Source of the DNA: Guadua angustifolia
Taxonomy: Eukaryota > Streptophyta > Magnoliopsida > Poales > Poaceae
Assembly: GCA_036346375.1 (NCBI GenBank)
Contig: CM070514.1
Span: forward strand, 15,404,463 to 15,468,462
Direction: 5' to 3'
Length of the DNA stretch: 64,000 nucleotides
This document shows, piece after piece, positions 1 through 11,455 of the stretch (position 1 is its first letter; every line of letters begins with the position of its first letter). Under the pieces are notes generated by a model. It was not told the origin of the DNA. It saw only the letters and a list, made by a program, of their open reading frames with translations, and did no database searches. Position numbers and translations under genes: made by a program.

Positions 1-47
1 GCGGAAGTTAGCCGAGTCGCCAAAAGTGACGGGCAAGACCACCTGCC

Positions 48-656
48 CTAAAGGGGTGGTCGAGCTTCCAAGGACGATCCTGAAGAAGGGGACAGCGACG
101 TTCTTGACCTTCGACCGAGGAATCGCATCCGGTTAAGGGCTCCAGCCTGCAGCAAGTTAAGGGAGCTATCGCCATCGACCATGACACGACCGACCCCGGT
201 GTTGCTGATGGTCGGGGTCACGACCAGGGCGGTCTTCAGATCTCGGGCCATACCTTGAAGTGCGTCCTCCGGAGAAAAAGTGATGGTGGCCCCAGCCCAC
301 TTGCAGTGCTGCTCGATAGGCTTCCTGGCGGCGACCTGGTAGATGGTTCGCGAGGTGGCTTTGAGTTCGCGCCGGGACTGGTAAGCCAACGAGCCATCGA
401 AGATAACATCGATGCGTTGCTCGCCCTGCTGGAACTCCAGGTCGAGGTCGTCACGGTCCGCCCCAGCGTTCACCCTGTCAGACCGGACGTCTTCCTTTGG
501 TAACATGGGCATTTCCTCTCGACCATCATAAAAAGCTTCTAACTTGCTTTGCCAAGCCCTGCAAGCTCGCAGGTCATGGCTCGCTACCCTGTGAAATAGA
601 CAGAACTTCGATTCATCATACCCCGGGCGCCCCTCGGCCCCCTGTGGCCGAAACAT
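48..656 (-). pseudogene. Element A gag C-terminus and retropepsin start
   Basis: A 202-codon open frame. Near residues 18-32 it holds a CLFHRVASHDLRAC segment, matching the Cys/His knuckle-like end of Gypsy gag. A charged linker follows. Around residues 145-168 the motif ALVVTPTISNTGVGRVMVDG followed by DSSLNLL corresponds to the retropepsin active-site strand, usually V-IDGGSS-NIL. Here the second glycine of DGGS is aspartate (DGDSS), so catalysis is doubtful. The frame breaks at its C-terminal end (about position 48), and the real pol frame would continue off the window. Function: capsid maturation in retrotransposon particles, if it were intact. Confidence 0.7.
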
Positions 657-1141
657 CGACCGCGCCAGGCCGAACCTTGGTCCTCTGCTAGGGCTGATTA
701 CGTGCCTACGAGGTCGAGGCCGCCCTTGGCGGTGGGCCCCTCCGAGCTTGATCTCGAGACTTCAGGACCTCCTGGTGTCTGCAAGCGATCACTCATGGCG
801 ATCCACCGCCCGTTCCGTGATCGCGCTTCGCTTCTTAGGAGGCGGCAGTGGTCGGTGCCCTTGGAGTTGGACAGGCCGGCCTCTGTGGGGTTCAAACCAA
901 GCTTACCTTGGTCGTAATCACGCTTCCAGCGGATAGCATCATCCGCATCAGCATACCGCTCCGCCATACGGAAAAGCTTGTTGACGCTGAGCCGCGAGAT
1001 GATCTCCAGGTCCTCGATAAGGTGCTGGTCGTGGACGCCGAACTTGAAAGCCTTTATGACGGCTTCATCCGAGATGCTCGGAATCAGGTTCCTCGTGCGG
1101 ATAAATCACCGCACGAAGTCACGGAGTGGCTCGTTCTTGCC

Positions 1142-1486
1142 CTAGATGACGCGATCCAGGACTTTCTCCCTCCTAGGCCGCTCGTAACAACTCTGAAAGT
1201 TGGAGCGGATGGCGTTTTGGACTTGGCACCACGACCTGAAGGAACCAGGCTTCTGGTTGAAGAGCCAGGTTTGCGTGGCCCCGTCCAGCATGGTCGGGAG
1301 GTAATTGGCCATGATGAGCTCATCACCGCCGGCCGCCAGGATGGCGGTTGAATAGATAGACAGGAACTCGTCTGGGTTCTTGGTCCCATCAAAGCGCTCT
1401 ATCAACGTCGGCTTGAATCGAGCCGGCCAGCGCACGCGACGAAGGTCGTTGGAATACGCCATGCAGCCGTAGGCCGGGACAGGCAC
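1142..1486 (-). pseudogene. Element A gag (capsid) fragment
   Basis: A 114-codon frame with the retrotransposon gag core. RFKPTLIERFDGTKNPDEFL is followed by an IYSTAILAAGGDE segment, MANYLPTMLDGA, then TWLFNQKPGSFRSW. These are the usual landmarks of Gypsy capsid proteins (PF03732-type). The frame ends at about 1142, and gag continues in other frames to about 700, so the gene is frameshifted. It would package element RNA in the cytoplasm if intact. The capsid N-terminal part upstream (about 1490-2290) is degraded. Confidence 0.8.
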
Positions 1487-2298
1487 GTGCCGGGAGTGGT
1501 TGTTGCCAACAAGGTCCTCGCTGCTGTCCGGACTCGGAGTCGAGGCTCCCCCGGCGGTCGACCTTTGGTGAGAACGGCCATGACGCCACGCGCGGGAGTC
1601 ACCTGGGAGGTAGCGCAGCGATCTGGACCTGCGGCGCTGGGCGGTACATCCGGGAGAGGCCCCGATTCTGTGGCCGACGCGAGCTCGTGAAGCTTAGTTC
1701 GTGCGACCTGCTGGTGGGGCCCACGGACGGCGGCAGCGGCGTCAAAGCAGTCCCGAGATTCTTCTTTGGCGAGGCGCCCCTGACCTGGTGGCGTCAAGCA
1801 GTGCACTAGCGACGGCGCGATGAGCTGCCATCACTTCTCAGGGAATGGGACCCCAAGTGATGACTTCGGTGCTACGGAGGTACGACATCAGTCGCGGCCC
1901 GGTCGAGCTCCTCGGCCAGGGCTCGACCAAAGAGTTCTGTTTCACCCTATCGGGATTAGCCATGACGAGGCGATAAGCGTGGCGTTCTCCGGAGGAAGCT
2001 CAGGATTCCGGATGACGTCTGCGGCCCTCTCTGGTGCTCCCACCGGAAGCGATTATAACAGTTGATGGCGACATGCACCATCGTGGCGTCCTCGTGGGTC
2101 TGCGGATCACGGCCATCCGCGAGGCTCCCACGCCCGGTGTTTCGCCATTAAGACTTCTTTGCTCGAGTGGCGGTGGCGAGGCGAAGCGAGGGCGGAGTCG
2201 AGTCCGCCCGTACCCACGCTCGTGGAACGTCCGTCAATGAAGCGCGCCATGCTCCCGAGATCTTGTGTTTTCCCTGCGAATGAGCAAAGCCAATCGGG
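1487..2298 (-). other. Element A leader and degraded gag N-terminus
   Basis: This stretch lies between the primer-binding site and the recognisable capsid core. It is GC-rich and shows no frame I can assign with confidence. By position it is the 5' untranslated leader plus the N-terminal part of gag. Confidence 0.4.
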
Positions 2299-2315
2299 CC
2301 CCACGGTGGGCGCCA
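2299..2315 (-). other. Primer-binding site of element A
   Basis: On the minus strand it reads TGGCGCCCACCGTGGGG, directly after the LTR end CGACA and a 2-base spacer. TGGCGCC is the common start of primer sites in grass Gypsy elements of this group. I do not name the tRNA because I could not check it. Confidence 0.7.
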
Positions 2316-2317
2316 GC

Positions 2318-2941
2318 TGTCGACGATCGAAATCGCCAACCGCAGAAATGAAACAGGGGTTAGTGGAGCTAGGGACCCGAATAGAGCTTGGCTCAACGAA
2401 GGGAAGGATCCGTCTTGCCGAAGATTGGAGCTAGGCGACAACGAGCATGAGACGAGGGTTTATACTGGTTCGAGCCCTTGTGAAGGTAATAGGTCTACTC
2501 CAGTTGCCTTGCGGCGGTGATCTTTGCTGTTCCCGTGTACAGAGGTGTGTTACAGCTCAAGCATAACAATGGCTATGTCTAGTGCTCAAACTCTGATGTT
2601 CTATCCTCCCAAGCTGCGTATCCTTAGCCTTATATCTCCCTCGCCCGTAACGGATGGGAGATATTCCCGGGTGGTGGCCTTCATGCACGTTGAGGACTGG
2701 TCAGGAACCGCTCCGGACTTACTGCGCGTGTCTGCTTCATCCCCACGATCCGCATCTTGGTAACTGCCAGTCAAACGCACAATCTGGAACCAAAGGGGGA
2801 CTACGGCACGAACGAGAGCCGCGCCCGAGCTCGAGGTCGTGTGGATGCCATGCTCGAGGGCATACGCGCTCTAGGTCGTGGTGGGGGCCCCCCGAGCTCG
2901 GGAGCCCGTTGACCACGCGCTGACCGGCCAAGGGCTGCCCA
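2318..2941 (-). repeat. 5' LTR of element A
   Basis: The LTR 3' end (minus strand) is CGACA next to the primer site. A TATA-like AGATATAAGG lies at 2628-2637 on the minus strand and the segment between it and the primer site would be R/U5. The left (minus 5') boundary at about 2941 was set where element B's gag frame is interrupted; the start would be TGGGCAG. It is not verified by a target duplication. Confidence 0.6.
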
Positions 2942-3577
2942 ATCCTCGTCAATTCCTTATCAACAAGAATAGCCTGAATTTTCATATCAAGTCCATTTAA
3001 GAATTTTATTTATTTATCTTCTTCAGATTCATCTAAACCACAACGCAACAACAAAGTTTCTAATTCCTCGTAATTTGCCTTGACAGTTTTATCACATTGT
3101 TGTAAATGCTGCAATTCATAAAGTAACTTTTTAGAATAAATCGTAGGAATAAATTCATCTCTCAATAGTCATTTCATATCTTTCCCTATTTGTGGTACTT
3201 ATAAGTACAAAAATCGTTCCACCAAAGTGATGCATAGCGAGTTAAAGCACTAGCGGCAGCTATAATCTTTCATTTATCACAGAGATTACATTGTGAAAGA
3301 ATTTTATCTACCTCTATTTCCCAATCAATATAAGCCTCAACACCAAATCCGCTATAAGATGGAAGAACTAGAAATTTCTGTCCTTTATAGCAAAAGGTGA
3401 AGGACTAAAGTTGGGTTGATGCTTATGCTCTTTTCTGTCAAGTGCATTCTCCATGTTTTGGATTTGCCTAGTCATAGTCTCATTCATCTCTCGGAGCATC
3501 TCTCGGAGCTTGTTGTGAAGAACACACTAGTTATCGTCTTGGTCCTCCTATACTTGCTCCTTTCCTGCCCCTGCCAT
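2942..3577 (-). pseudogene. Element B gag fragment
   Basis: The minus-strand frame starts at the ATG at 3577-3575 (MAGAGKEQ) and contains two early in-frame stops. Recognisable pieces are a predicted helical segment LREMLREMNETMTRQIQNME, then the capsid signature SGFGVEAYIDWEIEVDKIL, then ASALTRYASLWWND. The W-E-VD and WW motifs are typical of chromovirus-like Gypsy capsids. Several frameshifts occur between these pieces. The last part, DMKIQAILVDKELT, runs straight into element A's LTR, which fixes the insertion point. The gene cannot give a full protein. Confidence 0.7.
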
Positions 3578-4810
3578 TGTTACTAGAAAACAGAAGATAG
3601 CACAAAGTGTCATCCCTATTAACTGCTAGGTACTGAACAATGGGATCACACACTCAGGCGTCTTACCACGCTCTTACAAATGTTCTTACCGATGTAGCGG
3701 GTGGTACAATCGGTGGCTGGTTCATGATACCATGACTGGAGCATGAGTTATGCGATTGCAAAGGAGAACCTGAACTTGGAAGAACTATGTGGAGCTTGGA
3801 AGGCAATATTTAGTAGCAAGGAATAAACAATATCAAAATCAGATTAGCAAGCTGAATAAATGCCCAACATACTTGTCACAATTGCTGGCCTAAACGTGTT
3901 CCTAGAACTAGTTCAACCTAGCAAGGGATATACCAAAGTACATAGGACTCAAATGATGCAAGCAATTTTGATTATCTGCTTTTCTTTCCCTCTTTTTGCT
4001 TCTTTTCTTTTCTTTGATTTTTTTAGTGCAGCTCTTCTCTTTTTCTTCACTTGCCTTTTGTTTTCCTTTCTTTTAAATCAAAGGCAAAATAAAAATCTCA
4101 TGTTTTGGAACGAGAGAAAACGTTAAACTGATGACCGAAAAATTGGCAAAAATAGAACAAGAAACTTCTAGGTTCTAGAACTTGGTATTAGAGGCTGATT
4201 TTGATGGTCAAAAATTGCACAGGTCTAAAGATGTGTGGATTTTTCAGATGCATGTCGTCCTCCTCTTCGACACAAAAGAAAGTATGCCATAATCGGAGTT
4301 CGTATGCAAAACTTATGCCAGTTTTATTGAACATTGCACAATCTTGAATTGCCTGCGACTTCACTTCTTCCTTCCAGTTAGGGCTAAGATAGCAATAGGA
4401 TCATGGGTGAAAAAGGGTGGTTGGTGGTGCAGGGTAATTGACACAAGGTGGCTCGTGACCTATCTAGGGCTTACAGAGTAGGATATATAATGCAGAGTGG
4501 CGGCAATGGCAAATCGAGTAAGACTTAGTTTGGTTCTGGGGTTGGCAATGGTGGGATGACTAACGGTGCAAAACAAGAAGTAGGGCAATGAAAAGGGACA
4601 ACTAGAGACTAGGATCATGACCTCAAACAAGCAACAAGATGATGACGATGGACGCAAATTCAACACAGCAAAACTGAAGTGAAAATTGCAAAGGCACAAG
4701 GGGTTGTAGGACAACGGAATCGATGATGAAATTTTTGCAGGATAATTTTTCTAGACTCTAGGATAATGGCAAAACAAAGTGGGGATACATGAATTACCTA
4801 TCAGGCAACC
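3578..4810 (-). other. Element B leader, noncoding
   Basis: About 1.2 kb between primer site and gag. It includes a tract at about 3975-4080 that is pyrimidine-rich on the plus strand. An A/G-rich tract occupies the same place in element F's leader (44800-44865). I see no gene here; the short open frame around 4460-4714 has no recognisable similarity. Confidence 0.55.
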
Positions 4811-4825
4811 GAGGCTCTGATACCA
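4811..4825 (-). other. Primer-binding site of element B
   Basis: The minus strand reads TGGTATCAGAGCCTC, the classic complement of the plant initiator-Met tRNA 3' end, two bases after the LTR end GCATCA. Confidence 0.85.
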
Positions 4826-4827
4826 CT

Positions 4828-5025
4828 TGATGCGAATGGTGGCCCAATCTTTCGATAGGTAGTACTAATTCGATAGGTGGAGAACTCAAAGTTGACGATC
4901 CGGCTTTCAATCAGAACAGATTCGAACCATGCAATCACTACACCACAGCTCCGTTGGTTATCAACCATGCTCAAACACGGTTGACCTCAATCTGAAATTG
5001 CGAATAATATTTGAGTAGAGCCATC
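4828..5025 (-). repeat. Partial LTR of element B
   Basis: The LTR end begins TGATGCG on the plus strand. About 198 bp remain before CACTA-1. The ATTCGCAATTTCAGATTG block is shared with element F's 5' LTR (about 43560), which shows that LTR sequence continues right up to position 5025. Confidence 0.65.
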
Positions 5026-5084
5026 ACTATAACGCAATCCATCGCCATTTGCCGGTTAGATAGAGCTCGGTGATAACGTATCAC

Positions 5085-5352
5085 TTGCCAGGAAGCGTAT
5101 CAGGAAGCGTATCACCGCGGTTCGAGAAACCAACTAACAGTGATAACACACTATCACTGCCAGTATATAGCCAAAATAGGTAGTGAAGTATCACTGTCGG
5201 TTCCATCTATAACCAGTAGTGATATCGGAACTTTTGCTGCAGGCTTTACTCTTTAACCGGCAGTGATATGTATTTTCCTGTGGAATCGAATTTTCCCCCA
5301 TAATCTGACCTTATCACTGCCGGTTCTGTGCAGAGCCGACAATGATAAGGTA
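5085..5352 (+). repeat. Left subterminal repeats of CACTA-1
   Basis: About five copies of a TATCACTGCCGGTT motif, mostly paired with the inverse AACCGGCAGTGATA, so that each unit could fold as a hairpin. Such short subterminal arrays are the binding sites for CACTA-encoded proteins in characterised elements (En/Spm TnpA). A matching and more regular array occurs at 27531-27780. Confidence 0.8.
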
Positions 5353-5386
5353 TTTATATAGTTGGCCCCAACCGATGCCTTCCCGG

Positions 5387-5622
5387 CCGAGCAGAACAGA
5401 GAGGAGCTCTGTTTTGCTCGGTTGTTATTTTCTTGGCGAGTTGGTGCTGAAAAATTGTGTTAATATTTTTCTCGTATTTCTCTTCGAGGCGACATCTTTT
5501 CCAACCGAGCAGAACAGAGAAGAGCTCTGTTTTGCTCGGTAGTTATTATCTTGTTGAGTTGCTACTAAAAAATTGTATTAAAATTTGTCTCGTATTTCTC
5601 TTCGAGGTTACTAACTTGATCT
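5387..5622 (+). repeat. Two tandem 118-bp units with hairpins
   Basis: Two direct copies start at 5387 and 5505, a period of 118. Each begins with a palindrome-like segment CCGAGCAGAACAGAG...CTCTGTTTTGCTCGG (15-base arms) and ends with a CTCGTATTTCTCTTCGAGG segment. They lie just downstream of a TATTTATATAG TATA-like sequence (about 5351-5361), in the probable 5' leader of the CACTA-1 transposase transcript. Confidence 0.75.
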
Positions 5623-5987
5623 ATGTTATATTTGTAGTAAAATTTTACTTTATAGATTGCACTAGATGTTGATAATTGCTGATTGTATGGTGTGAACATT
5701 TTAGGTTGGTAGTGCTCAAATTAAGATCTAGCTAAATTATTGAATAAATTATAATTCTTATCCATGTTAGTGATGTAGTGGATTTTTAAGTAATGAAAAT
5801 TGCTAGATGGACAATTATGTATTATTGTAATTATTTTAAATAATGAAAAATTGTTATATGGAATTTTAAATAGTAAAATTGCTAGATGAATTATAAATAG
5901 TGAGAATTGCTAATTGAATATTTAAATAATGAAAAATGGTAGATGGATTTTCCAATAATGAAAGTTGTAAGATACATAATTATTTAG
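5623..5987 (+). other. AT-rich leader/intron sequence of CACTA-1
   Basis: AT-rich with many short degenerate repeats of the type AATAATGAAAA-TTGCTAGATGG. The same kind of sequence continues on the far side of element C (23633-23967), which confirms that C is inserted in it. No gene seen. Confidence 0.6.
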
Positions 5988-5992
5988 AAATA

Positions 5993-8900
5993 TGTAACAT
6001 CCCAAATTTCGGCCCTTTTATTCTAGCTAATGGTGTTTTATTGTTATTTGAGCTTTTGTGAATTTTCTAGATTTATGGGATTTTTCCGAGATTTATTTGA
6101 ATTATTCTCAAATTAAGTATTATCAAAAACTAATTATAAATAGATAAACTTAAAATAAAGTTTTATCAAAACTATTTTATTTGAGTCCAGGATGTCTCAA
6201 AGAATTTTAGAGAATTTTCTTGGATTTTTCCTGATATTCTTATTGCCTATAATAAATCAAATTGATTTCTGCAATTATTTTAAAAGGGCAAAAAACAAGA
6301 AAACTTGTATAAACAATAATAGGCCTAGCCCATATCTTTGTGCATGCTTAGGCCGAGTATAGCGCAGCGCCTTTCTAGAAACCAAGTAGTAGTCGAGGAT
6401 CCCGATCGGAGCGCCAGCATTAAAACCCTAAGGTGTGCGGGATCTCAGCCGTCGGATCTGCCAGTGCGGCTGTGATGCGTCGCTAGTGATCCGGGCGCCG
6501 AGAATCCCGGCCGTTAGCGCCGCCGTGTGTGCAGTTGGGATCAAGGCGCGTACGGTATGCCATGCGTCTTTCATCCGTTCATCATCCCCGTCTCGTCTCC
6601 GAGCTGGACTCTGCCTACCTCGACGTAGCCACCATGGACTCCTCATGGAAACTGCCTTATCCGCCGCCGTGCGCTATAAAAAGGAGAGCACCGGGTGTGT
6701 GAGATCACAAGCAATCAAAGCCCCAAGCCTTAGCCCAAGAATCGCCGTGCAACCGCCACAATCGAAGCCCTTCCGAGCGCACCGTCGCAAGCTTCCCCGC
6801 GCCAATTAGCCATCGTTCTGACATCGCCAAGCCCCCAAACCAAGCCCGCTCGTTTCGCCATAACTTGAGGCACCTCGTGCGCGCAGTGGTTTCGCCGGAG
6901 CATCGCCAGGGAGGAAGATTGCCGCGAAGACCGTCGTCGCCGGAGAAGAAGGTCGCGCCGCTGCTGTAACCATGCTCAAGTGATGAATCCGACCGCGTCA
7001 TTCTGACCGCAACGCCGAGATATACCCGCCAGTGCCACCCATGCTCGCCGGCGGTGACCATAGGGTCCCGTCGGTGGTGGTGACGTGGCCTGTTAGTTCA
7101 TCAACGTGTGGCAGCCAGGTGGGCACAGTCATCTACGTGGCGCTGATCTGGCATTGCGTGGATACCGCGTCGCTGCCAAGTCATCTGCTACGTTTGCGCT
7201 TGCATCAGCAGCCGTGGGTCCCGCTGTCGGTGAAAAGGCGCATGGACCAGGTTCACTAAGGACCAGGGAAGCCAGGTGTTAGCCTATGACTGGCTCGGGT
7301 CCGACGCTGATGTCAGCTGCTGCAATAAATTGATTTTTTGCTTTAAAAATAATTCAATTAATATTTGATTTTCCAATTTTCAGGTTTTTATGATTTTTAA
7401 ATCTTCCCAGGGCTCGTTCTCCCTCATACGAACTCCGATTGAGGTGATTCAAATTTCTAAAAATTTGTAAAATTGAGATCTATCTATTGGTGAATTTTTT
7501 TATTTTTAGAGTTCAATTGCTCTTTATTTTGGTATTTATTTGGCTTTCTCTTTCGTTTCGCGTAGACGTTAAATTGTGCGATACATCCGGGAGAAATTCA
7601 ATAACTCAAAATCAAGGTCCAGAGCATGAATAAGGGCTTTCCTAAGGCAAGTTGTGCTTTGATCATGTTGAACCCATGTTAGGAAAAATTGCTATTTTGT
7701 TTTACCTTATTGCATATTATTTCATGCATATAAACGATTTCAATCTAATTTGGGATTTAGATATCTTACCCTTTGAATTACACCTTACCTTGTCGATTGT
7801 ATGTCATGATCCACTTGTCACCCTAGTTTGGTTTACTATAGTTGGTTACTAATGAAATCAACATGGGATGGTTAGAACGGTATAGAATTGCTTAGCCATG
7901 CCACGTCATCACATGTACTTGAAATATTAATAAATAATCTTGACTAATGGAATATGGAACAATGTTATGAATTTGTGTGTCATGTGTGGTCACACGATGA
8001 GATTGAGTTGTTGTGGAGATGGATGTCACACGACGATATTGAATTGTTGATGGCACGTGGTGCTTGATAATCAACTGGGGTGGTTATGATTTTAGATTGG
8101 AGCAAGTGGCAAGGGCAAGTGTGCTTGGGTGGGCCCGATGGGCAGAGGGTATGTGTATGTCTTGCTTTGATCAACCCTAAGGACACCTTGCAAGCCTTTG
8201 ACCTGAGTCAATCATGCAACCACATGTTGTTATGGGGCAGCCTAGCTAACTAATTTGCAATGTCTTAGTCTTGGTACTACCAGTGGTGGAGTGGTTCATC
8301 CTTTTTAATGAACCTAGATGGCGCAAGAGGGGGGCCCTGTTGTGGTAACCATTCCCTTCAGTGTTGAAACCTTAGTGGGTGGTACTGAGTTAAGACAGCG
8401 CATTGTAAAGGCTTTGTCATGATCTCTTCGCCGACACACCAAAGGAAGTGTGTTAATCACGTGGCAACAAAAGATGATCATGTCGTGTGGGTAAAGTGCA
8501 TAACCTCTGCAGAGTGTATAAACTATTCGGATAGCCGTGCTCACGGTATTGAGCAATGCTCGGGGATTACAGTCAAGGGTTTAGACTTTTGAAAAATGAA
8601 AACTTGGGATGGATGGCAGGTTGCCATGGAAAGTTGAATCTTGACTTAGGATGGGAAATTTGGTTTACTCGAGAAATGTTGAATTTATCTATTATTGTTA
8701 TTTGTTTTATTACTGTCTTTTCAATCTATATACCGTACTTGTTCATAAATGCTACTTTACTACGAATAGCCATTGTTAGCCATTCCTTTGGAATAAGCCT
8801 TGCATATAGTTATGTTAGAATTGCATTCTGTGCACAACTTGTTGAGTGCTTTATGTACTCACCCTTGCCTACAACATCATCAGTGCTGAAGAAGGTGAAC

Positions 8901-9198
8901 CATGAAGGGACGAATGTTTAGGGAGCGAGCCTTGTCAGTTGCCTGTGGTATACTGAGGGTTTATCTACGTCTTCATTTCCGCTGCAGTTCAATTTGCTGT
9001 TCTGCCTTGTGAGGCATTGTTAAGTAAGTTGACCATAAGGTCATTTAACTAGTAATATTTAATATATAATGTCTTTCATCTCATTTTCGCTGTGTATGAT
9101 TGTGATATTCACTGATGTTGAGTCTGTGTGCACTAGCGTGATCCTGGACTAGTGCAGTATACACAAAGGGTCCAGATTTGCATATTCAGGTCCCGAAG
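5993..9198 (+). repeat. 5' LTR of element C (3.2 kb)
   Basis: Starts TGTAACATCCC; by alignment with the 3' LTR end (CTCGACA) it ends at about 9198, where this copy reads CCCGAAG. A TATA box CTATAAAAA lies at 6674-6682, about 680 bp in. The open frames inside (for example 6435-6809) have no protein similarity that I recognise and recur in the 3' LTR with frame breaks, so I treat them as noncoding. Confidence 0.92.
6674..6682 (+). promoter_or_regulatory. TATA box of element C 5' LTR
   Basis: CTATAAAAA in a GC-rich context, conserved in the 3' LTR at 21127-21135. The U3/R boundary should lie about 30 bp downstream. Confidence 0.7.
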
Positions 9199-9201
9199 AG
9201 G

Positions 9202-9213
9202 TGGTATCAGAGC
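9202..9213 (+). other. Primer-binding site of element C
   Basis: TGGTATCAGAGC, complementary to the initiator-Met tRNA 3' end, three bases after the 5' LTR. Confidence 0.92.
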
Positions 9214-9980
9214 GATACTGACTGTAGGTCTTGACCCTAGATAGTCTGGTCGTCCCTATAGGTCCTTCAAAATTACTTTCTAAAGTAAAAGACCTAACCT
9301 AGAGGAATAATGTGTTCTTGACTTATCTCATTCTTCTATCTCTGTCCTTACCAAAATTTCTTTCTTTTCCCTTGCTGAAATTTCTTTCTCTTACCTCTCC
9401 TAAAATGAACTAAAATCTTGCCTGAGTTATCTAGAGTAGAAAACGATATACGACACTTTAGGAGATGACATCGAGTGTCTGCTGCTACCATAATGGTCAT
9501 GAAGGAAAGAATCAACAAGCTGATCGAAGAGTAGATCAATGAAGCGTATCAAGAGCTGGAAGACTCAATTCTTCAAGTAGCCAGTTGAGACTCATGTGTG
9601 GGAGTCACGTTTCCTAAGATAAGAGTGTCGCCCATGTAGATGGTAGTTTTGTGTGTTTAGGTTGAATTGGTTCTTCTTGATTGCTGAGTGTGCAATATGT
9701 GTTGCAAAGCTTTTAGGCTTATATAAGCAACCATACCAAGTTATTAATATTGATTGCTTAAGTTATTGGGTTAAATCTATCTCCCTTGTGTTAGGATTCT
9801 TGCTCCTTACCTATGCTATTTCCCTCTTCCCTAACCCCCTTTGAGGTAATCAAGCAGATGGTTCAGAATAGTGATAGCAATGGAGCTAGTGGAAGTGAAA
9901 ATCAACTCAATGGAAACTCCAAGGATGGATCAGTTTTTCAACCGTGAATACAGATAGATATGTAGAGTTTCAAAGAGTTT
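9214..9980 (+). other. Element C leader
   Basis: Untranslated leader between primer site and gag. I see no gene or strong structure. Confidence 0.6.
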
Positions 9981-11277
9981 TTGGCTACTCAGAATCAGTT
10001 AATGCAGGCAATGATGAAGCAAATACAAAATATGACCAATCAAGCTAATGTCAGCAAAGTGCCTCGAATGGTTATCAATGATCCCTGTGCTGAGTCAAGG
10101 TTATCAAAATTCATAGGGACTCATCCGCCAACATTTTCAGGAAATGCCCCACCTTCGGAAGCAAAAGATTGGCTCAAGACCATTGAAAGGAAGCTATTCA
10201 TAGCTCAGTGCAGAAGTGATGAAAAGGTCTTATATGCTTCCTATCGATTCGAGGAGTCTTAGATGAATGGTGGAAGGCCTGTCGTGCTAACCATGAAGCC
10301 CCGCAAAATATCACTTGGAATGAATTTATCGCTGCCTTTCATGATCTCTTTGCTCCACCAAGGACTGGTATGGTCATAGAGAATTCAGAAAGAACGCTAC
10401 CCCTGCATCTTGTTCAAAACCTAGATATTGTTCTATGATGTGTGGTCAGCCAAACAAGTTAGAAGATCGGGCATGCATTCGCTGTGGAGAAATAGGACAC
10501 ACCGCTGATGAGCATGCGATGAATTGCTCTAGTTGTGAAGGAAGCCATCCTCCTGGAGAATGTCCTATGGGCAACATCACATGTTACCTTTGGGAAGGAC
10601 GAGACCACTGCCCACCTCAGTGTCCCCTAGATCCGATAGTTACTGCCGTGATCCAGCATCAACAAAAGAATTTATGTACCCTAGTTGCTCGAGAATTATC
10701 AATAAGAGGGAGAAAGTCAATTGCCCAGGAGACGTCGCTTGGAGAAATAAAAATACACCCTCCTGAACCTATCGACCTTAATCAGGAAACCAGTAAGTGG
10801 CCATCACCCACAGTAGGTCCCTTGTATGGTGAAGAAGGTCATTTCGCTAGGGGATGTGTTGCGAATCAGGAAGTAATGAATCACAACAAGAGCAGCATTG
10901 AGTGCTACAACTGTCGCCGAAAAGGCCATTATGCTAATCGATGTCCACAGAGAAGATAGTTAACTCCCATAGCCGTGGATATACCGGAAGTTACCTCAGT
11001 CTGGTACATAACGCCAAGAGTAAGCGGGGAAGTTGCAAAAGAAATTTGAAGATAAAATCGATTGAAGAAAAGATGTTTAGGTAAAGACACCACTCCAATC
11101 AATGAATGCTCAGGAAAGAAAGTTCACACTAGACTCTGCCATATTTACCACAAACCTAAGCATTTTGCCAGCAAATGCCCTCAAGGAAAAGCAATCGCAT
11201 TGGCTCAAGTCAATTTCAACTCCGTCCCTGTCGAAGTCCCAGCGCCAATGTTAAATCAAGGAAGTCAGGAGTCATGA
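9981..11277 (+). pseudogene. Element C gag with zinc knuckles, frameshifted
   Basis: The first frame (9981-10262) begins MATQNQLMQAMMKQIQNMTN, a coiled N-terminus, and then has the capsid motif FIGTHPPTFSG...EAKDWLKTIERKLF. A stop at 10261 breaks it; homology continues in the next stretch as WWKACRANHE...WNEFIAAFHDLFAPP. The second frame (10435-10959) holds CIRCGEIGHTADEHAMNC and a perfect CCHC knuckle CYNCRRKGHYANRC near its end. A third frame (11062-11277) has a degenerate knuckle, CHIYHKPKHFASKC. Gag would coat element RNA. The number of knuckle-like motifs is higher than the single one in most Gypsy gags, suggesting internal duplication. Confidence 0.82.
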
Positions 11278-11455
11278 GTTTACTTGTAAAGTAAAGGGGT
11301 TAGTGATGAATTCCATGTAAAGGTTTCCTTATCGAAAGAAACAAAGCAGAAATGGTGGATACATTGGTATACGGAGTATTGGGATGAGAAACAATAATGT
11401 AAAAAGATGATTAGATGTTTCTCTAAGAGTATTCTTGCGTTTACGGTTCACCTGA

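Larger units (their letters stand above)
1..2941 (-). mobile_element. Element A: Gypsy LTR retrotransposon, 5' part, minus strand
   Basis: Read on the minus strand, the order is LTR (2941 to 2318), primer-binding site (2315 to 2299), gag, zinc-knuckle-like segment and start of the protease, which is the normal 5' to 3' order of a Gypsy element. The pol gene and 3' LTR lie beyond the left window edge. The element interrupts the gag of element B: B's reading frame runs into A's LTR at about 2942. The gag resembles the large grass Gypsy group that has the 'YDG-T-NP-EF' and 'AAGGDE--MANY' motifs. The right LTR edge is an estimate, because the other LTR and the second target duplication are outside the window. 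Confidence 0.8.
2942..5025 (-). mobile_element. Element B: Gypsy LTR retrotransposon remnant, minus strand
   Basis: On the minus strand there is a truncated LTR (5025 to 4828), a tRNA-iMet type primer site (4825 to 4811), a long leader with a purine-rich tract, and gag (3577 to 2942), where element A is inserted. The LTR end is clearly related to that of element F: both share a GGATCGTCAA segment, a TATCGAAAGAT segment and an ATTCGCAATTTCAGATTG segment. The upstream part of the LTR is cut by the left end of CACTA-1 at 5026. Confidence 0.75.

Noticed and set aside
4936..4940. CACTACACCACAG as the left end of CACTA-1
   Set aside because: LTR sequence shared with element F (ATTCGCAATTTCAGATTG) continues to the right of this point up to 5025, so the better start is CACTA at 5026.
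6435..6809. 124-codon frame in element C's LTR as a gene
   Set aside because: It spans the TATA box, is broken in the 3' LTR copy and has no recognisable motif.
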